Source: Dickeya zeae NCPPB 2538
GTDB lineage: Bacteria > Pseudomonadota > Gammaproteobacteria > Enterobacterales > Enterobacteriaceae
DNA length: 64,000 bases
Direction: 5' to 3'
Assembly (NCBI RefSeq): GCF_000406165.1
Contig: NZ_CM001977.1
Coordinates: 4,050,280 to 4,114,279, forward strand
Shown here: positions 34,500 to 43,861 of the stretch, one piece after another
How positions within the stretch are numbered: position 1 is the first letter of the stretch
Layout of the letters: each line of letters starts with the position of its first letter
Program-made: the position numbers and the translations under genes
The notes under the pieces: model-generated
The model's database searches: none
What the model saw: only the letters and a program-made list of their open reading frames with translations
What the model was told of the DNA's origin: nothing

Positions 34500-35371
34500 G
34501 GTGAATCCTCCGGGCGGATCGCCAGCCCCCCTGCAATGGCAAAAGCGGCAGGAAATGCGGGTAATGGGGGTTGTTGTTGCGCAAATGCCGCCAGCGGCGA
34601 CCAGGAAATCAGCCCGGCAGACGCTTGCTGCAATGTCACAGGAACAGAGGCACTGAGATAGGCTGCAGGTGGGATCTCTTTTTGATAGCAAGTGCTCACG
34701 TACTTTAATAGTTCGTGCTCGGCTCCTGTACCCGTCGGGTCGCCCGCTATCTCATCCGGATGAAACGTGCCGAATGCCAAAGGTGCGTCCAGCGGTGACA
34801 CCCACAGCCAGTGATCGTCAAACCGGTGCAACAGCAGACGATCGCCAGCCAGCCCGGCCCGTGCCGCCATACACCGCAATGCGCAAGGTGTGATATCTAC
34901 CGCATCGGGCTGCAGACCGGCATCACGCAGACAATGCAGCCAGATATCCAGTTCCGTCTGACGTGCCGCAGTGACCAATAGCTTATTGGGAGCCTGCGGA
35001 TCAGGACGATAATCCAGCGCCAGATCGTCGCCGCTCACCGGCAGTACTTTGGCCGCCATTTTACGAATATATTCGCCACGTTGCGGTTCACGCAGACGAT
35101 GGTCTGGCATCGACAGCCGTTGTTGCAGTACACGCGGGGCGGGAAACCCCAACCGTAGTGAAACAAATCGTGGCAATTCATGCCGCCATTGACGAAGAAC
35201 CGTACAAAGTGCAGCGGGATGATGTAGACTACCGCCGCGTAATGTGCCGTCTGGTAACGGCAATTGCCACCAATGGCGTAATTGCCAGCTATGTCGGCGA
35301 CGTTGTACGGCCAGGGCGCGCATTACGCCGTTCTGAATGTCCAACCCAACCTGCCAGATGGGATAAGCCAT
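34493..35371 (-). CDS. hofM: HofM, PilM-like pilus assembly protein
   Basis: 292 residues, cytoplasmic actin-like PilM homologue by position and by IWQVGLDIQNGVMRALAVQRRR, LPVSGDDLALDYR, LLVTAARQTELDIWLHCLRDAGL and PDAVDITPCALRCM. First gene of hofMNOPQ, divergent from mrcA as in E. coli. E. coli does not express natural competence readily; here all five genes look intact. Confidence 0.88.
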   Translation of the reverse strand: MAYPIWQVGLDIQNGVMRALAVQRRRHSWQLRHWWQLPLPDGTLRGGSLHHPAALCTVLRQWRHELPRFVSLRLGFPAPRVLQQRLSMPDHRLREPQRGEYIRKMAAKVLPVSGDDLALDYRPDPQAPNKLLVTAARQTELDIWLHCLRDAGLQPDAVDITPCALRCMAARAGLAGDRLLLHRFDDHWLWVSPLDAPLAFGTFHPDEIAGDPTGTGAEHELLKYVSTCYQKEIPPAAYLSASVPVTLQQASAGLISWSPLAAFAQQQPPLPAFPAAFAIAGGLAIRPEDSPC

Positions 35372-35446
35372 GAATGTTCGATCTCCTTATCGTTTCATAC
35401 AGAACAGATACCCGATGGACGTCGCGGTGCAGGTAAGGCGGTCATA

Positions 35447-35548
35447 GAGTCATACCCGGTTTACGGCGCCCCGCAAGGGAAGAGGACCATAAAAAGCCGG
35501 GTACAGCAGGCCACCATGCGCCTGTAATCTGAAAGACGACGGGTATAT
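35447..35548. repeat. Degenerate copy of the TATACCC/GGGTATA repeat
   Basis: The left end CATACCCGG and the right end CTGTAATCTGAAAGACGACG followed by GGTATA match the ends of the copies at 20337 and 24825; the centre is diverged. It lies in the divergent hofM/mrcA promoter region. Confidence 0.6.
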
Positions 35549-35626
35549 CCACCTTGCTGGCTTCCCTTTATACTAGCGCCCGTCTGTTTATAAACTATTC
35601 AATTGCTACTGAATGGAAAATCTCCG

Positions 35627-38185
35627 GTGAAGTTCGTAAAGTATCTATTCATCCTTGCAGTGAGTTGCATTCTGCTGGGAGTCGCTTCGCTCTATGGCCT
35701 CTATCGCTATATCGAGCCACAGTTACCCGATGTCGCTACGCTGAAAGATGTCCGCCTGCAAACTCCGATGCAGGTTTACAGTGCTGACGGCGAGCTGATC
35801 GCCCAGTTTGGTGAGAAGCGTCGTATCCCGCTGAAGCTGGACCAGATCCCGCCGATGCTGGTTAACGCGTTTATCGCCACAGAAGACAGCCGTTTCTTTG
35901 AACATCACGGTGTTGACCCGCAGGGGATTATTCGCGCGGCGGTGATTGCCCTGACCTCTGGCCATGCATCGCAAGGGGCAAGTACCATCACCCAGCAGTT
36001 GGCACGTAATTTCTTCCTGAGTCCTGAGCGCACGCTGTTGCGTAAGATTAAGGAAGTGTTTCTGGCTATCCGCATCGAACAAACACTGACCAAAGACGAA
36101 ATCCTGGAGCTGTATCTGAACAAGATCTATCTGGGATACCGCGCTTACGGCGTGGGTGCCGCCGCACAGGTCTATTTCGGACAACCCGTCGACCAGTTGA
36201 CGCTGGCGCAAATGGCAATGATTGCCGGTTTGCCGAAAGCGCCGTCCACCTTTAACCCGCTTTACTCTTACGATCGTGCCGTAGCGCGTCGTAACGTGGT
36301 GCTGTCGCGCATGCTGGACGAGAACTACATCACGCAGGCGCAGTACGATCAGGCCCGTAACGAAAAGCTGGTGGCGGACTATCACGCACCAGAAATCGCC
36401 TTCTCCGCGCCCTATATGGCCGAAATGGTTCGCCAGGAAATGGTGAAGCGCTACGGCGAAGATGCGTATAGCGACGGTTATCAGGTCTACACCACTATCA
36501 CCCGCAAACTGCAATTGGCAGCGGAAGACGCGGTCCACAACAACGTTATCGCCTACGATATGCGTCACGGCTATCGCGGCCCGGACCAGGTGCTGTGGAA
36601 AGTCGGTACTCCTGCATTGACGCAGGACAAGATTGTCGAGGCACTGAAAAAATTACCGGTTTACGGGCCGTTGTTCCCGGCGGTTGTTACCGATGCCAGC
36701 GCCGATAAAGCCCATGCCGTGATGGCTAACGGCGATAAGATAGAACTGCCAATGTTGGGTGTACGCTGGGCACGCGCCTATCGTTCGGATGACCAGCAAG
36801 GCCCCACGCCAAAACGCGTCACCGATGTACTGGCTGCTGGTCAACAAATCTGGGTACGCAAAGTCGACAACGACTGGTGGCTGGCGCAGGTGCCTGACGT
36901 CAACTCGGCGCTGGTCTCCCTCAATCCGCAAGACGGCGCGATACTGGCGCTGGTTGGCGGGTTCGATTTCAATCAGAGCAAGTTCAACCGTGCTACGCAG
37001 GCGCTGCGGCAGGTAGGGTCAAATATCAAGCCATTCCTGTACACCGCTGCGATGGATAAAGGCCTGACGCTGGCGACTATCCTCAACGACGCCCCAATTA
37101 CACGCTGGGATCCCGGTGCGGGTTCCGACTGGAGCCCGAAAAACTCACCGCCGGTCTATGACGGCCCAATCCGTTTGCGCCAGGGCCTGGGACAGTCGAA
37201 AAACGTGGTGATGGTGCGTGCAATGCGTGCGATGGGCGTGGATTACGCCGCTAATTATCTGGAACGCTTCGGCTTCCCGGAACAGAACATCGTACATACC
37301 GAATCACTGGCGCTAGGTGCCGCGTCGTTTACACCGTTGCAGGTAGTGCGTGGTTACTCGGTAATGGCTAACGGCGGCTATCTGGTCGACCCTTACTTCA
37401 TCACCAAAATCAACAACGCTGCCGGTAATACCGTTTTCAGCGCCACACCGAAAATCGTGTGCGATACCTGCAATCTGCCGGTCATTTACGGCGATACCCA
37501 ACGTTCCGCCGTCCTGTCGGATGACAGCATGGAGAACGTCGCGACATCGCAGGAAAATCCGGTACAGGCCGCCCCGCAGGTTGACCCGATTACACCGTCG
37601 GAAGTCGCTAAACAAGCCGCCGCTCAACCGTACGCCCCGCATGTTATCAGCACGCCTTTGGCCTTCCTGATCAAAGACGCGCTCAACAGTAACGTGTTTG
37701 GCGAACCGGGCTGGATGGGTACCGGCTGGCGCGCGGGTAAAGTACTGCAACGCCATGATATTGGTGGCAAAACCGGTACAACCAACAACTCGAAAGACGC
37801 CTGGTTCTCCGGTTATGGTGCAAATGTTGTTGCTTCGGTGTGGATTGGTTTTGACGATCACCGCCGTGATCTTGGCCGAACATCTGCATCTGGTGTGATT
37901 CGCGACCAGATTTCCGGTTATGAAGGCGGAGCAAAAAGTGCTGAACCTGCCTGGGATGACTATATGAAGGTGGCGCTGGCCGGCGTACCAGAACAGCCGA
38001 AGACGCCGCCGCAGGGCGTCGTGACGGTCACTATCGATCGCAGCACCGGCAAACTGTCGGATGGCGGCGGGAATAGTCGTCAGGAGTATTTCATCGACGG
38101 TACGCAACCCACTGAGCGGGCCGTGCATGACGCCGGTACCACGCTGTACAACACCAGCAGCGGTCAGGCAGAAGAGCTATTCTGA
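35627..38185 (+). CDS. mrcA: Penicillin-binding protein 1A
   Basis: An 852-residue bifunctional peptidoglycan synthase. N-terminal membrane helix (FVKYLFILAVSCILLGVASL), glycosyltransferase family 51 domain (ATEDSRFFEHHGVD, GASTITQQLARNFFL, KIKEVFLAIRIEQ, LNKIYLGYRAYGVGAAAQVYF), ODD-type insert, and a transpeptidase with the SxxK nucleophile (QVGSNIKPFLY), SKN (GQSKNVVMVRA) and KTG (GGKTGTTNNSKDAWF). The start is GTG at 35627 by alignment with E. coli MrcA (MKFVKYFLIL), rather than the upstream alternative at 35603. Confidence 0.96.
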   Translation: MKFVKYLFILAVSCILLGVASLYGLYRYIEPQLPDVATLKDVRLQTPMQVYSADGELIAQFGEKRRIPLKLDQIPPMLVNAFIATEDSRFFEHHGVDPQGIIRAAVIALTSGHASQGASTITQQLARNFFLSPERTLLRKIKEVFLAIRIEQTLTKDEILELYLNKIYLGYRAYGVGAAAQVYFGQPVDQLTLAQMAMIAGLPKAPSTFNPLYSYDRAVARRNVVLSRMLDENYITQAQYDQARNEKLVADYHAPEIAFSAPYMAEMVRQEMVKRYGEDAYSDGYQVYTTITRKLQLAAEDAVHNNVIAYDMRHGYRGPDQVLWKVGTPALTQDKIVEALKKLPVYGPLFPAVVTDASADKAHAVMANGDKIELPMLGVRWARAYRSDDQQGPTPKRVTDVLAAGQQIWVRKVDNDWWLAQVPDVNSALVSLNPQDGAILALVGGFDFNQSKFNRATQALRQVGSNIKPFLYTAAMDKGLTLATILNDAPITRWDPGAGSDWSPKNSPPVYDGPIRLRQGLGQSKNVVMVRAMRAMGVDYAANYLERFGFPEQNIVHTESLALGAASFTPLQVVRGYSVMANGGYLVDPYFITKINNAAGNTVFSATPKIVCDTCNLPVIYGDTQRSAVLSDDSMENVATSQENPVQAAPQVDPITPSEVAKQAAAQPYAPHVISTPLAFLIKDALNSNVFGEPGWMGTGWRAGKVLQRHDIGGKTGTTNNSKDAWFSGYGANVVASVWIGFDDHRRDLGRTSASGVIRDQISGYEGGAKSAEPAWDDYMKVALAGVPEQPKTPPQGVVTVTIDRSTGKLSDGGGNSRQEYFIDGTQPTERAVHDAGTTLYNTSSGQAEELF

Positions 38186-38243
38186 TGCGAACACGCGGTG
38201 CGGTTCTGATGGGGCTGTGCCGCGACCGCGATAACCACACAGC

Positions 38244-38270
38244 AAAAAGGCGCGATATTCGCGCCTTTTT
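38244..38270. terminator. Bidirectional terminator between mrcA and nudE
   Basis: AAAAAGGCGCGA/TCGCGCCTTTTT inverted repeat with a 3-base loop between convergent genes. Confidence 0.92.
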
Positions 38271-38313
38271 CTTTATCTCGATCGGGTTCTTTATCTGGAC
38301 TGTGATGAAGCCA

Positions 38314-38895
38314 TTACGTTGACGATTCGTCCTGCTGCGCCGAAAACGGTTGTGCCAAAAACTGTTGCGCTAAAAATAACGCACTCACGTTACGTGCTTC
38401 GCGAAAATCCGGCTCTTTCAGCAGCGACATCATGTTTGCCAGCGGCCAGCGAACTAACTGCAACGGTTCTGGCTCGTCACCTTGCAAGCGTTTCGGATAA
38501 AGACCGCTCGCCACCACGATATTCATGCTGCTGGAAAAATACGACGGTGCCATCGTCAGGGTGGATAACAATTCAAACCGTTCGGCACCAAAACCGACCT
38601 CTTCCATCAGTTCACGGTTAGCCGCTTCAAATACGGTCTCACCTGGGTCAATCAGCCCTTTGGGGAACCCCAATTCATACTGCTCAATCCCTACCGCATA
38701 TTCACGAATCAACAACAGTTCATCGCCGATGACCGGTACTATCATCACCGCTTCACGGCCTGACGGACGCATACGTTCATAGATGCGGCGCTCACCGTTG
38801 CTAAACTCCAGATCAACGGCCTCCACATTGAACAGATGTGAACGGGCTACGGTCTCAACCTTGAGGATTTTAGGTTTTTGCAGGTTATTATCCAT
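38314..38895 (-). CDS. nudE: ADP compounds hydrolase NudE (Nudix)
   Basis: A 193-residue Nudix hydrolase of Ap3A, ADP-ribose and NADH. Nudix box at GLIDPGETVFEAANRELMEE followed by VGF. Start MDNNLQKPKILKVE, at an ATG with GAGG upstream; the upstream extension is not family sequence. The C-terminus is slightly extended by a low-complexity ALFLAQQFLAQPFSAQQ tail. Confidence 0.93.
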   Translation of the reverse strand: MDNNLQKPKILKVETVARSHLFNVEAVDLEFSNGERRIYERMRPSGREAVMIVPVIGDELLLIREYAVGIEQYELGFPKGLIDPGETVFEAANRELMEEVGFGAERFELLSTLTMAPSYFSSSMNIVVASGLYPKRLQGDEPEPLQLVRWPLANMMSLLKEPDFREARNVSALFLAQQFLAQPFSAQQDESST

Positions 38896-39315
38896 CGTGG
38901 CCTCGATGAGGAAACCGCAACAGGCTTTCCCGTTCAGGCCAGTGTCGGCACGGAACACAAACTGGTAGAGCCGCGATTTCCTGCAAAATATTCAGTAAGT
39001 CATATTGTGCGTTAACATTAACAGTCGCTGCAACTCTATCATGGTGAATTTACATATTCGCAACAACGCTCACACATTAGTTTTTTTATACAAAAAACGA
39101 CAGTATAACGATGCGCCGCCACCATAAACCCATCAGAAAAAATTCAGATTTTCCTCATTTTCGCGTTCGAGCTAGCTTGCTAATATGCGCTGTTAAACAA
39201 GTAATAGTCGGTTAATTCAGTTATTAACTGTACGACGTGGGTTAACATTGTTCGTGTAGTTTTGTTACTATCCGGGAATAACAGGGGGAACCTTACGCTG
39301 TTAGCGGGAGATAAT
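38896..39315. other. Divergent nudE/igaA promoter region
   Basis: 420 bp, AT-rich in the middle, no gene supported. Promoters of nudE and igaA must lie here; I could not fix -35/-10 elements with confidence. Confidence 0.45.
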
Positions 39316-41451
39316 ATGCGCACAATACTCATCATATTGGCTGTATTGTTTGCCTGTCTAATTGTCGTGGGGGGGATCATTGGCTATCTCATGTATCGTC
39401 GTCTTCTATTCGCCAAACGTTTGCCGGTTACACCATCGGGACATCGCCAGCTGACAGCGTCGGAACGTATTGCCGTCGAACGCTATCTGGCCATGGCCCA
39501 CATAGACAGTCCGGTTTCTGCGTCTGTTCCGGCTACCTTGCCCCGTCTGCTGCCGGGCAATCGGGTGTACCCTATAACCCATAGCATCACCCGCTATGGG
39601 CTGAGCACTGACGCGCCCAATAAATGGCGCTATTACATCGATACTCAGGAAATCCACCTGCCTGCACGTTGGGAGCAATACATCACTCAGAACAATGAAA
39701 TCGAACTGATCAAAACCCGTTCGATCCCACTGGTGATTTCGTTGAACGGCCATTCATTGACGGAAGTGGTGACCGAAATGGATTCGTTCGCCGGTTCAGA
39801 CATCCCTGGCGAACAGGCATACATTCGCCCGGAAAGCTACGAACACACCGAGCTGGTCGCTATCCGCAAGGAAACGCCGGAAGAGCATGCCGTGCACCGT
39901 TCACGCGGTCTGCGTGAAACCGGAGTACTGAGTCTGGCGTTTCTGCTGCTGGTGTTTAGCCTGACCAGTCCGCTGACGATGTTGCCCTGGCTGGCCGGTG
40001 TCGCTTGCCTGATGGCCGCCTGGGGATGCTGGCAGTTGTTTCGACCTCCATCGCAAAAAGAACTGCGCGAAGTGCATTGCCTGCATGGCACACCACAATG
40101 CATGGGATTATTCAGCGACACCACACAAAGCCAGATCAGCAATGTCTCGCTCGGCAATATCGACCTTATTTATCCCCCCCACTGGCAGCCTTACATTGGC
40201 TACGACCTCGGCAAAAAAACCGATGTGGATATTTATCTGACCCGCCAGGTCGTGCGTCAGGGCAACTATCTGTCCTTACATAACGAAGTCAAATTCTTCC
40301 CGCTACAGCAATGGGGCAAAAACGCCGTACTGGCCGTCGGTGCACTGCTCAGCCTGATCCTACTGTTGACGTCAGTACCGCTTGATCTTCCCTTAAAGCT
40401 CAGTCTGGCCTGGGTTCAGGGTGCCAGCAGCATCAAAGTAAACCAGGTTGAAGAGCTGGAACGCATGCCGCTGCACATTGGCGATAAACTACAGGTACGC
40501 GGCAGCGGGATGTGCTATGTGCCGCCGATTAGCCTCAACCCAACGGCATCCAAAGCCTCGCCTTTCGCCCCGTTTGACTGCGCCGCCATTTACTGGAATA
40601 AAGCGGCACCGCTGCCATTACCTGAATCAGACACCATCGAGAAAACCGCCGCCTTACAAAAAACGGTGAACGAGCAGTTGCACCCCGCCGCCAGCGACAA
40701 TCAGGTCAGTTCCCAGTTGGCAGATGCTATTCAGAAATCCGGTATGATTCTGCTCAATAACTTCTCCGATATCGTGCTGAAAACCGATGCCTTATGTGAG
40801 AAAGAAGAAGATTGTATCCGGCTCAAAAATGCGCTGATCAATTTAGGCAATGCCAAAAACTGGGACCTATTGGTTAAACGGGCGCGCTCCGGCGCGCTGA
40901 AAGGCATGAGCGTGGTGTTACGCCCGGTCAGTGCTGAATCACTGGATGCTTTGGTGAAAAACGCCACCGACGAGTTCTACAGTCGCGAAATCATTACCGC
41001 CTCCAATTCACTGAACAGCCCGCCGCCGGGCGGTTTTCTGATTCGCAGTGACGAAGGCAGGCAATTCGTCAATCATCAGGCACCGGTGGCACCACTGCGC
41101 GATCTCCCGCCGCAGGAGCAATGGCAGGAACTTCAACGCCTGTCCTCGCTGTTGCTGCATACGCCGTTTGAAGCCACTGGCGTGATAACGCAGATCAGCA
41201 TCGACGCCAATGGTACCCGCCATATTTCGCTGCATAGCGAACCTGACGCCGTTACCATGTGGCGCTCGCTGGGTGCCTGCCTGCTGTTGCTGGCCTTCAG
41301 CGTCATTCTGGTGCTGAATCTGCTGTTGCTGCTGGTCAAACGCCGCCGCAGCCAGCAGCGTATTGCCAATATTCAGCAATACTATGCGCGCCATCTGGTG
41401 CCGGAAGCACCGACCGCCAGTCCCCTGTACGGCAATGCGGTTCACTCCTAG
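39316..41451 (+). CDS. igaA: IgaA/YrfF inner-membrane negative regulator of the Rcs phosphorelay
   Basis: A 711-residue polytopic membrane protein that restrains RcsC/RcsD signalling. One N-terminal helix (TILIILAVLFACLIVVGGII), a pair of helices near 200-245, another near 340-365 and a last near 650-675. Conserved blocks match enteric IgaA: HAITRYG-like HSITRYGLSTD, PLVISLNGH, IRKET.EE, RGLRE, HWQPYI, YLTRQVVRQGNYLSLH, IQKSGMILLNNFSDIVLKT and LRPVSAESLD. Start ATG at 39316 after GGGAGATAAT. Probably essential unless Rcs is inactive, from work in Salmonella. Confidence 0.93.
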   Translation: MRTILIILAVLFACLIVVGGIIGYLMYRRLLFAKRLPVTPSGHRQLTASERIAVERYLAMAHIDSPVSASVPATLPRLLPGNRVYPITHSITRYGLSTDAPNKWRYYIDTQEIHLPARWEQYITQNNEIELIKTRSIPLVISLNGHSLTEVVTEMDSFAGSDIPGEQAYIRPESYEHTELVAIRKETPEEHAVHRSRGLRETGVLSLAFLLLVFSLTSPLTMLPWLAGVACLMAAWGCWQLFRPPSQKELREVHCLHGTPQCMGLFSDTTQSQISNVSLGNIDLIYPPHWQPYIGYDLGKKTDVDIYLTRQVVRQGNYLSLHNEVKFFPLQQWGKNAVLAVGALLSLILLLTSVPLDLPLKLSLAWVQGASSIKVNQVEELERMPLHIGDKLQVRGSGMCYVPPISLNPTASKASPFAPFDCAAIYWNKAAPLPLPESDTIEKTAALQKTVNEQLHPAASDNQVSSQLADAIQKSGMILLNNFSDIVLKTDALCEKEEDCIRLKNALINLGNAKNWDLLVKRARSGALKGMSVVLRPVSAESLDALVKNATDEFYSREIITASNSLNSPPPGGFLIRSDEGRQFVNHQAPVAPLRDLPPQEQWQELQRLSSLLLHTPFEATGVITQISIDANGTRHISLHSEPDAVTMWRSLGACLLLLAFSVILVLNLLLLLVKRRRSQQRIANIQQYYARHLVPEAPTASPLYGNAVHS

Positions 41452-41517
41452 CTCACCTCAATCGATACGTGCTATCAGCCGCGTTTAGCGGTTATGCTAC
41501 GCGAATAATATCGACTA

Positions 41518-41546
41518 CCCCGCTTCCGGTTACACCGGAAACGGGG
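41518..41546 (+). terminator. Hairpin between igaA and yrfG
   Basis: CCCCGCTTCCGGT/ACCGGAAACGGGG with a 3-base loop and one mismatch, no U tract, 19 bp before the yrfG ATG. Attenuator or processing hairpin. Confidence 0.5.
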
Positions 41547-41564
41547 CATTGTCCTGGAGTATGT

Positions 41565-42269
41565 ATGAATCCCGAACTGAACTGGAATGAGATCGATACC
41601 GTCCTGCTGGATATGGACGGTACGCTGCTCGACCTTGCGTTCGACAGCTATTTCTGGCTGCAATTGGTACCGGAATCCCTGAGTCGTCAGCGTGAAATCA
41701 GCCTGGATCAGGCACAGCAATTGATCGCAGTGGAATACCAGGCAGTGCGTCATACCCTGAACTGGTACTGCTTCGATTACTGGAGTGAGCGACTGGGGCT
41801 GGATATTTACCAGATGACCAGTGACATCGGCCACCGCGCCCGCTTGCGGGATGACACCACGCCATTTCTGCACGCGCTGCGTAAAAGCGGCCGCCGGTCG
41901 GTTTTGCTGACCAACGCCCATCCGCATAGCCTGTCCGTCAAGGTGGCTCATACCGGGCTGGATAGGCACCTTGATTTATTGCTTTCCACCCATACTTATG
42001 GGTATCCCAAGGAAGATCAGCGATTATGGCAGGCAGTGCAGGAAGACATCGGGTTTAACCCGGAACGAACCCTGTTTGTGGATGACAGCGAGCCAATTCT
42101 GGATGCCGCCAGAACCTTCGGTATCCGCTATTGTCTGGGTGTCAGCAATCCTGACTCAACCAGTCGGCAGGAAAATCGCTTCCAGCAACACCCGTCGATG
42201 AATGACTATCTGGCCTTTTTGCCGGACATTCATCAGTCGATTCGCGTCGGCAATCAGGAGTGTTCATGA
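41565..42269 (+). CDS. yrfG: GMP/IMP nucleotidase YrfG (HAD family)
   Basis: A 234-residue HAD hydrolase: motif I LLDMDGTLLDLAFD, motif II LLTNAHP, motif III Lys in GYPKEDQ, motif IV FVDDSEPILDAA. E. coli YrfG hydrolyses GMP and IMP. The ATG at 41565 (MNPELNW) is in frame; the frame opens further upstream inside igaA. Its TGA overlaps the hslR ATG (ATGA). Confidence 0.93.
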   Translation: MNPELNWNEIDTVLLDMDGTLLDLAFDSYFWLQLVPESLSRQREISLDQAQQLIAVEYQAVRHTLNWYCFDYWSERLGLDIYQMTSDIGHRARLRDDTTPFLHALRKSGRRSVLLTNAHPHSLSVKVAHTGLDRHLDLLLSTHTYGYPKEDQRLWQAVQEDIGFNPERTLFVDDSEPILDAARTFGIRYCLGVSNPDSTSRQENRFQQHPSMNDYLAFLPDIHQSIRVGNQECS

Positions 42270-42679
42270 GTAAAGACCGTCAACACGATGACGACAACGC
42301 CGTCCGGTTAGATAAGTGGCTATGGGCTGCGCGTTTTTACAAAACCCGTGCTCTGGCGCGTGAGATGATCGACGGCGGCAAAGTGCACTATAACGGCCAG
42401 CGCAGCAAACCGGGCAAGCTGGTGGAATTAGATGCCGAAATTACGCTGCGTCAGGGCAACGATACGCGCACGGTAATGGTTCGCGCAGTTAGCGATCAGC
42501 GCCGCCCGGCGGCACAAGCTCAGGCGTTATATGAAGAAACGCCGCAGAGCATTGAAAAGCGTGAAAAGCTGGCGCAAGCCAGAAAGCTGAATGCCCTGTC
42601 GATGCCGCACCCGGACCGGCGGCCGGATAAGAAAGAGCGTCGGGATTTAATCAAATTCAAATACAGTGATACGGAATAA
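42266..42679 (+). CDS. hslR: Heat shock protein 15 (ribosome-associated S4-domain protein)
   Basis: A 137-residue S4 RNA-binding protein (RLDKWLWAARFYKTRALARE, GGKVHYNGQRSKPGKLV) with a basic C-terminal tail. Hsp15 recycles stalled 50S subunits carrying nascent chains. AGGAG upstream; coupled to yrfG by overlap and followed by hslO. Confidence 0.95.
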   Translation: MSKDRQHDDDNAVRLDKWLWAARFYKTRALAREMIDGGKVHYNGQRSKPGKLVELDAEITLRQGNDTRTVMVRAVSDQRRPAAQAQALYEETPQSIEKREKLAQARKLNALSMPHPDRRPDKKERRDLIKFKYSDTE

Positions 42680-42704
42680 GCCGTCGTCACCACGAGAGAA
42701 CATT

Positions 42705-43577
42705 ATGGCCAATCATGACCAATTGCATCGTTACCTGTTCGAAAATCATGCTGTTCGCGGCGAACTAGTCACGGTAAGCGACACCTTCCAGCACATGCTG
42801 GCGAATCACGACTACCCGGTACCGGTAAAAAACCTGCTGGGCGAGATGCTGGTAGCCACCAGCCTGTTGACCGCTACGCTCAAATTCAGCGGCGATATCA
42901 CGGTACAGTTACAGGGCGACGGCCCGCTGAAACTGGCGGTGATTAACGGTAACCACCAGCAGCAAATGCGCGGCGTTGCGCGTTTGCAAGGCGACATTGC
43001 CGCCGACAGTTCACTGCGCGACATGGTCGGCAACGGTTATCTGGTGATAACCATCACCCCGACTGAAGGTGAACGTTATCAGGGCGTGGTGGGTCTGGAT
43101 GGCGAGGATGTGGCGGCCTGTCTGGAAAATTACTTCCAGCAATCCGAGCAGTTGCCAACGCGGCTGTTCATTCGCACCGGTGAGCATGATGGCCGCCAGT
43201 GCGCTGCCGGAATGCTGCTACAGGTGCTGCCCGCACAGCACGGCAACCGTGAGGATTTTGACCATCTCACACAGCTAACCGCCACGGTGAAAGCGGAAGA
43301 ACTGTTTGGCCTGCCAGCCAACGATGTGCTGTACCGGTTGTACCATCAGGAAAACGTCACGCTGTATGAGCCGCAGCCGGTCGAGTTCAAATGCCACTGT
43401 TCACGGGAACGCTGTGCTGACGCGCTGATGACGCTGCCAGCGGATGAGGTCAGCGATATTCTGGTGCAAGACGGGCAAATCGATATGCACTGCGACTATT
43501 GTGGCAGCCATTATCTGTTTAATGCCAAGGACATCGACAACATTCGTCAGTCCAGCGCCAACCCGACCTTACATTAA
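42705..43577 (+). CDS. hslO: Redox-regulated chaperone Hsp33
   Basis: A 290-residue holdase activated by oxidation. The zinc/redox switch cysteines are intact near the C-terminus: CHC (in KCHCSRERC) and CDYC. Conserved GEMLVATSLLTATLKFSGDITVQ and RLFIRTGEHDG-type segments. Start ATG at 42705 with GAGAG upstream. Confidence 0.96.
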   Translation: MANHDQLHRYLFENHAVRGELVTVSDTFQHMLANHDYPVPVKNLLGEMLVATSLLTATLKFSGDITVQLQGDGPLKLAVINGNHQQQMRGVARLQGDIAADSSLRDMVGNGYLVITITPTEGERYQGVVGLDGEDVAACLENYFQQSEQLPTRLFIRTGEHDGRQCAAGMLLQVLPAQHGNREDFDHLTQLTATVKAEELFGLPANDVLYRLYHQENVTLYEPQPVEFKCHCSRERCADALMTLPADEVSDILVQDGQIDMHCDYCGSHYLFNAKDIDNIRQSSANPTLH

Positions 43578-43623
43578 TCACGCTAATTATTTCCGCGTCA
43601 TATCACAGCGTATTCATTCATTA

Positions 43624-43656
43624 CAGATAGCCCGCCAGCGGGCTATCTGCTCTTTT
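43624..43656 (+). terminator. Rho-independent terminator of the yrfG-hslR-hslO unit
   Basis: CAGATAGCCCGC/GCGGGCTATCTG, 12-bp perfect stem, 2-base loop, followed by CTCTTTT. Confidence 0.92.
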
Positions 43657-43861
43657 CAGATTAATCAGTACATCAGTAAGCCGCTGGTGTTTTTATCGCA
43701 CTATTTTGCTTACATACCAACCATTTGCTTACTTTCCGTTCACATGTATAAGCAAAGTTATTAATGAATTTATTTAATTTTTTGATTGTTATCGCGGTTA
43801 AAATAAGCTCACCTTCTAGACTTACTATGTAGTACAACTATAACGATCTAGGAGTAGCAAC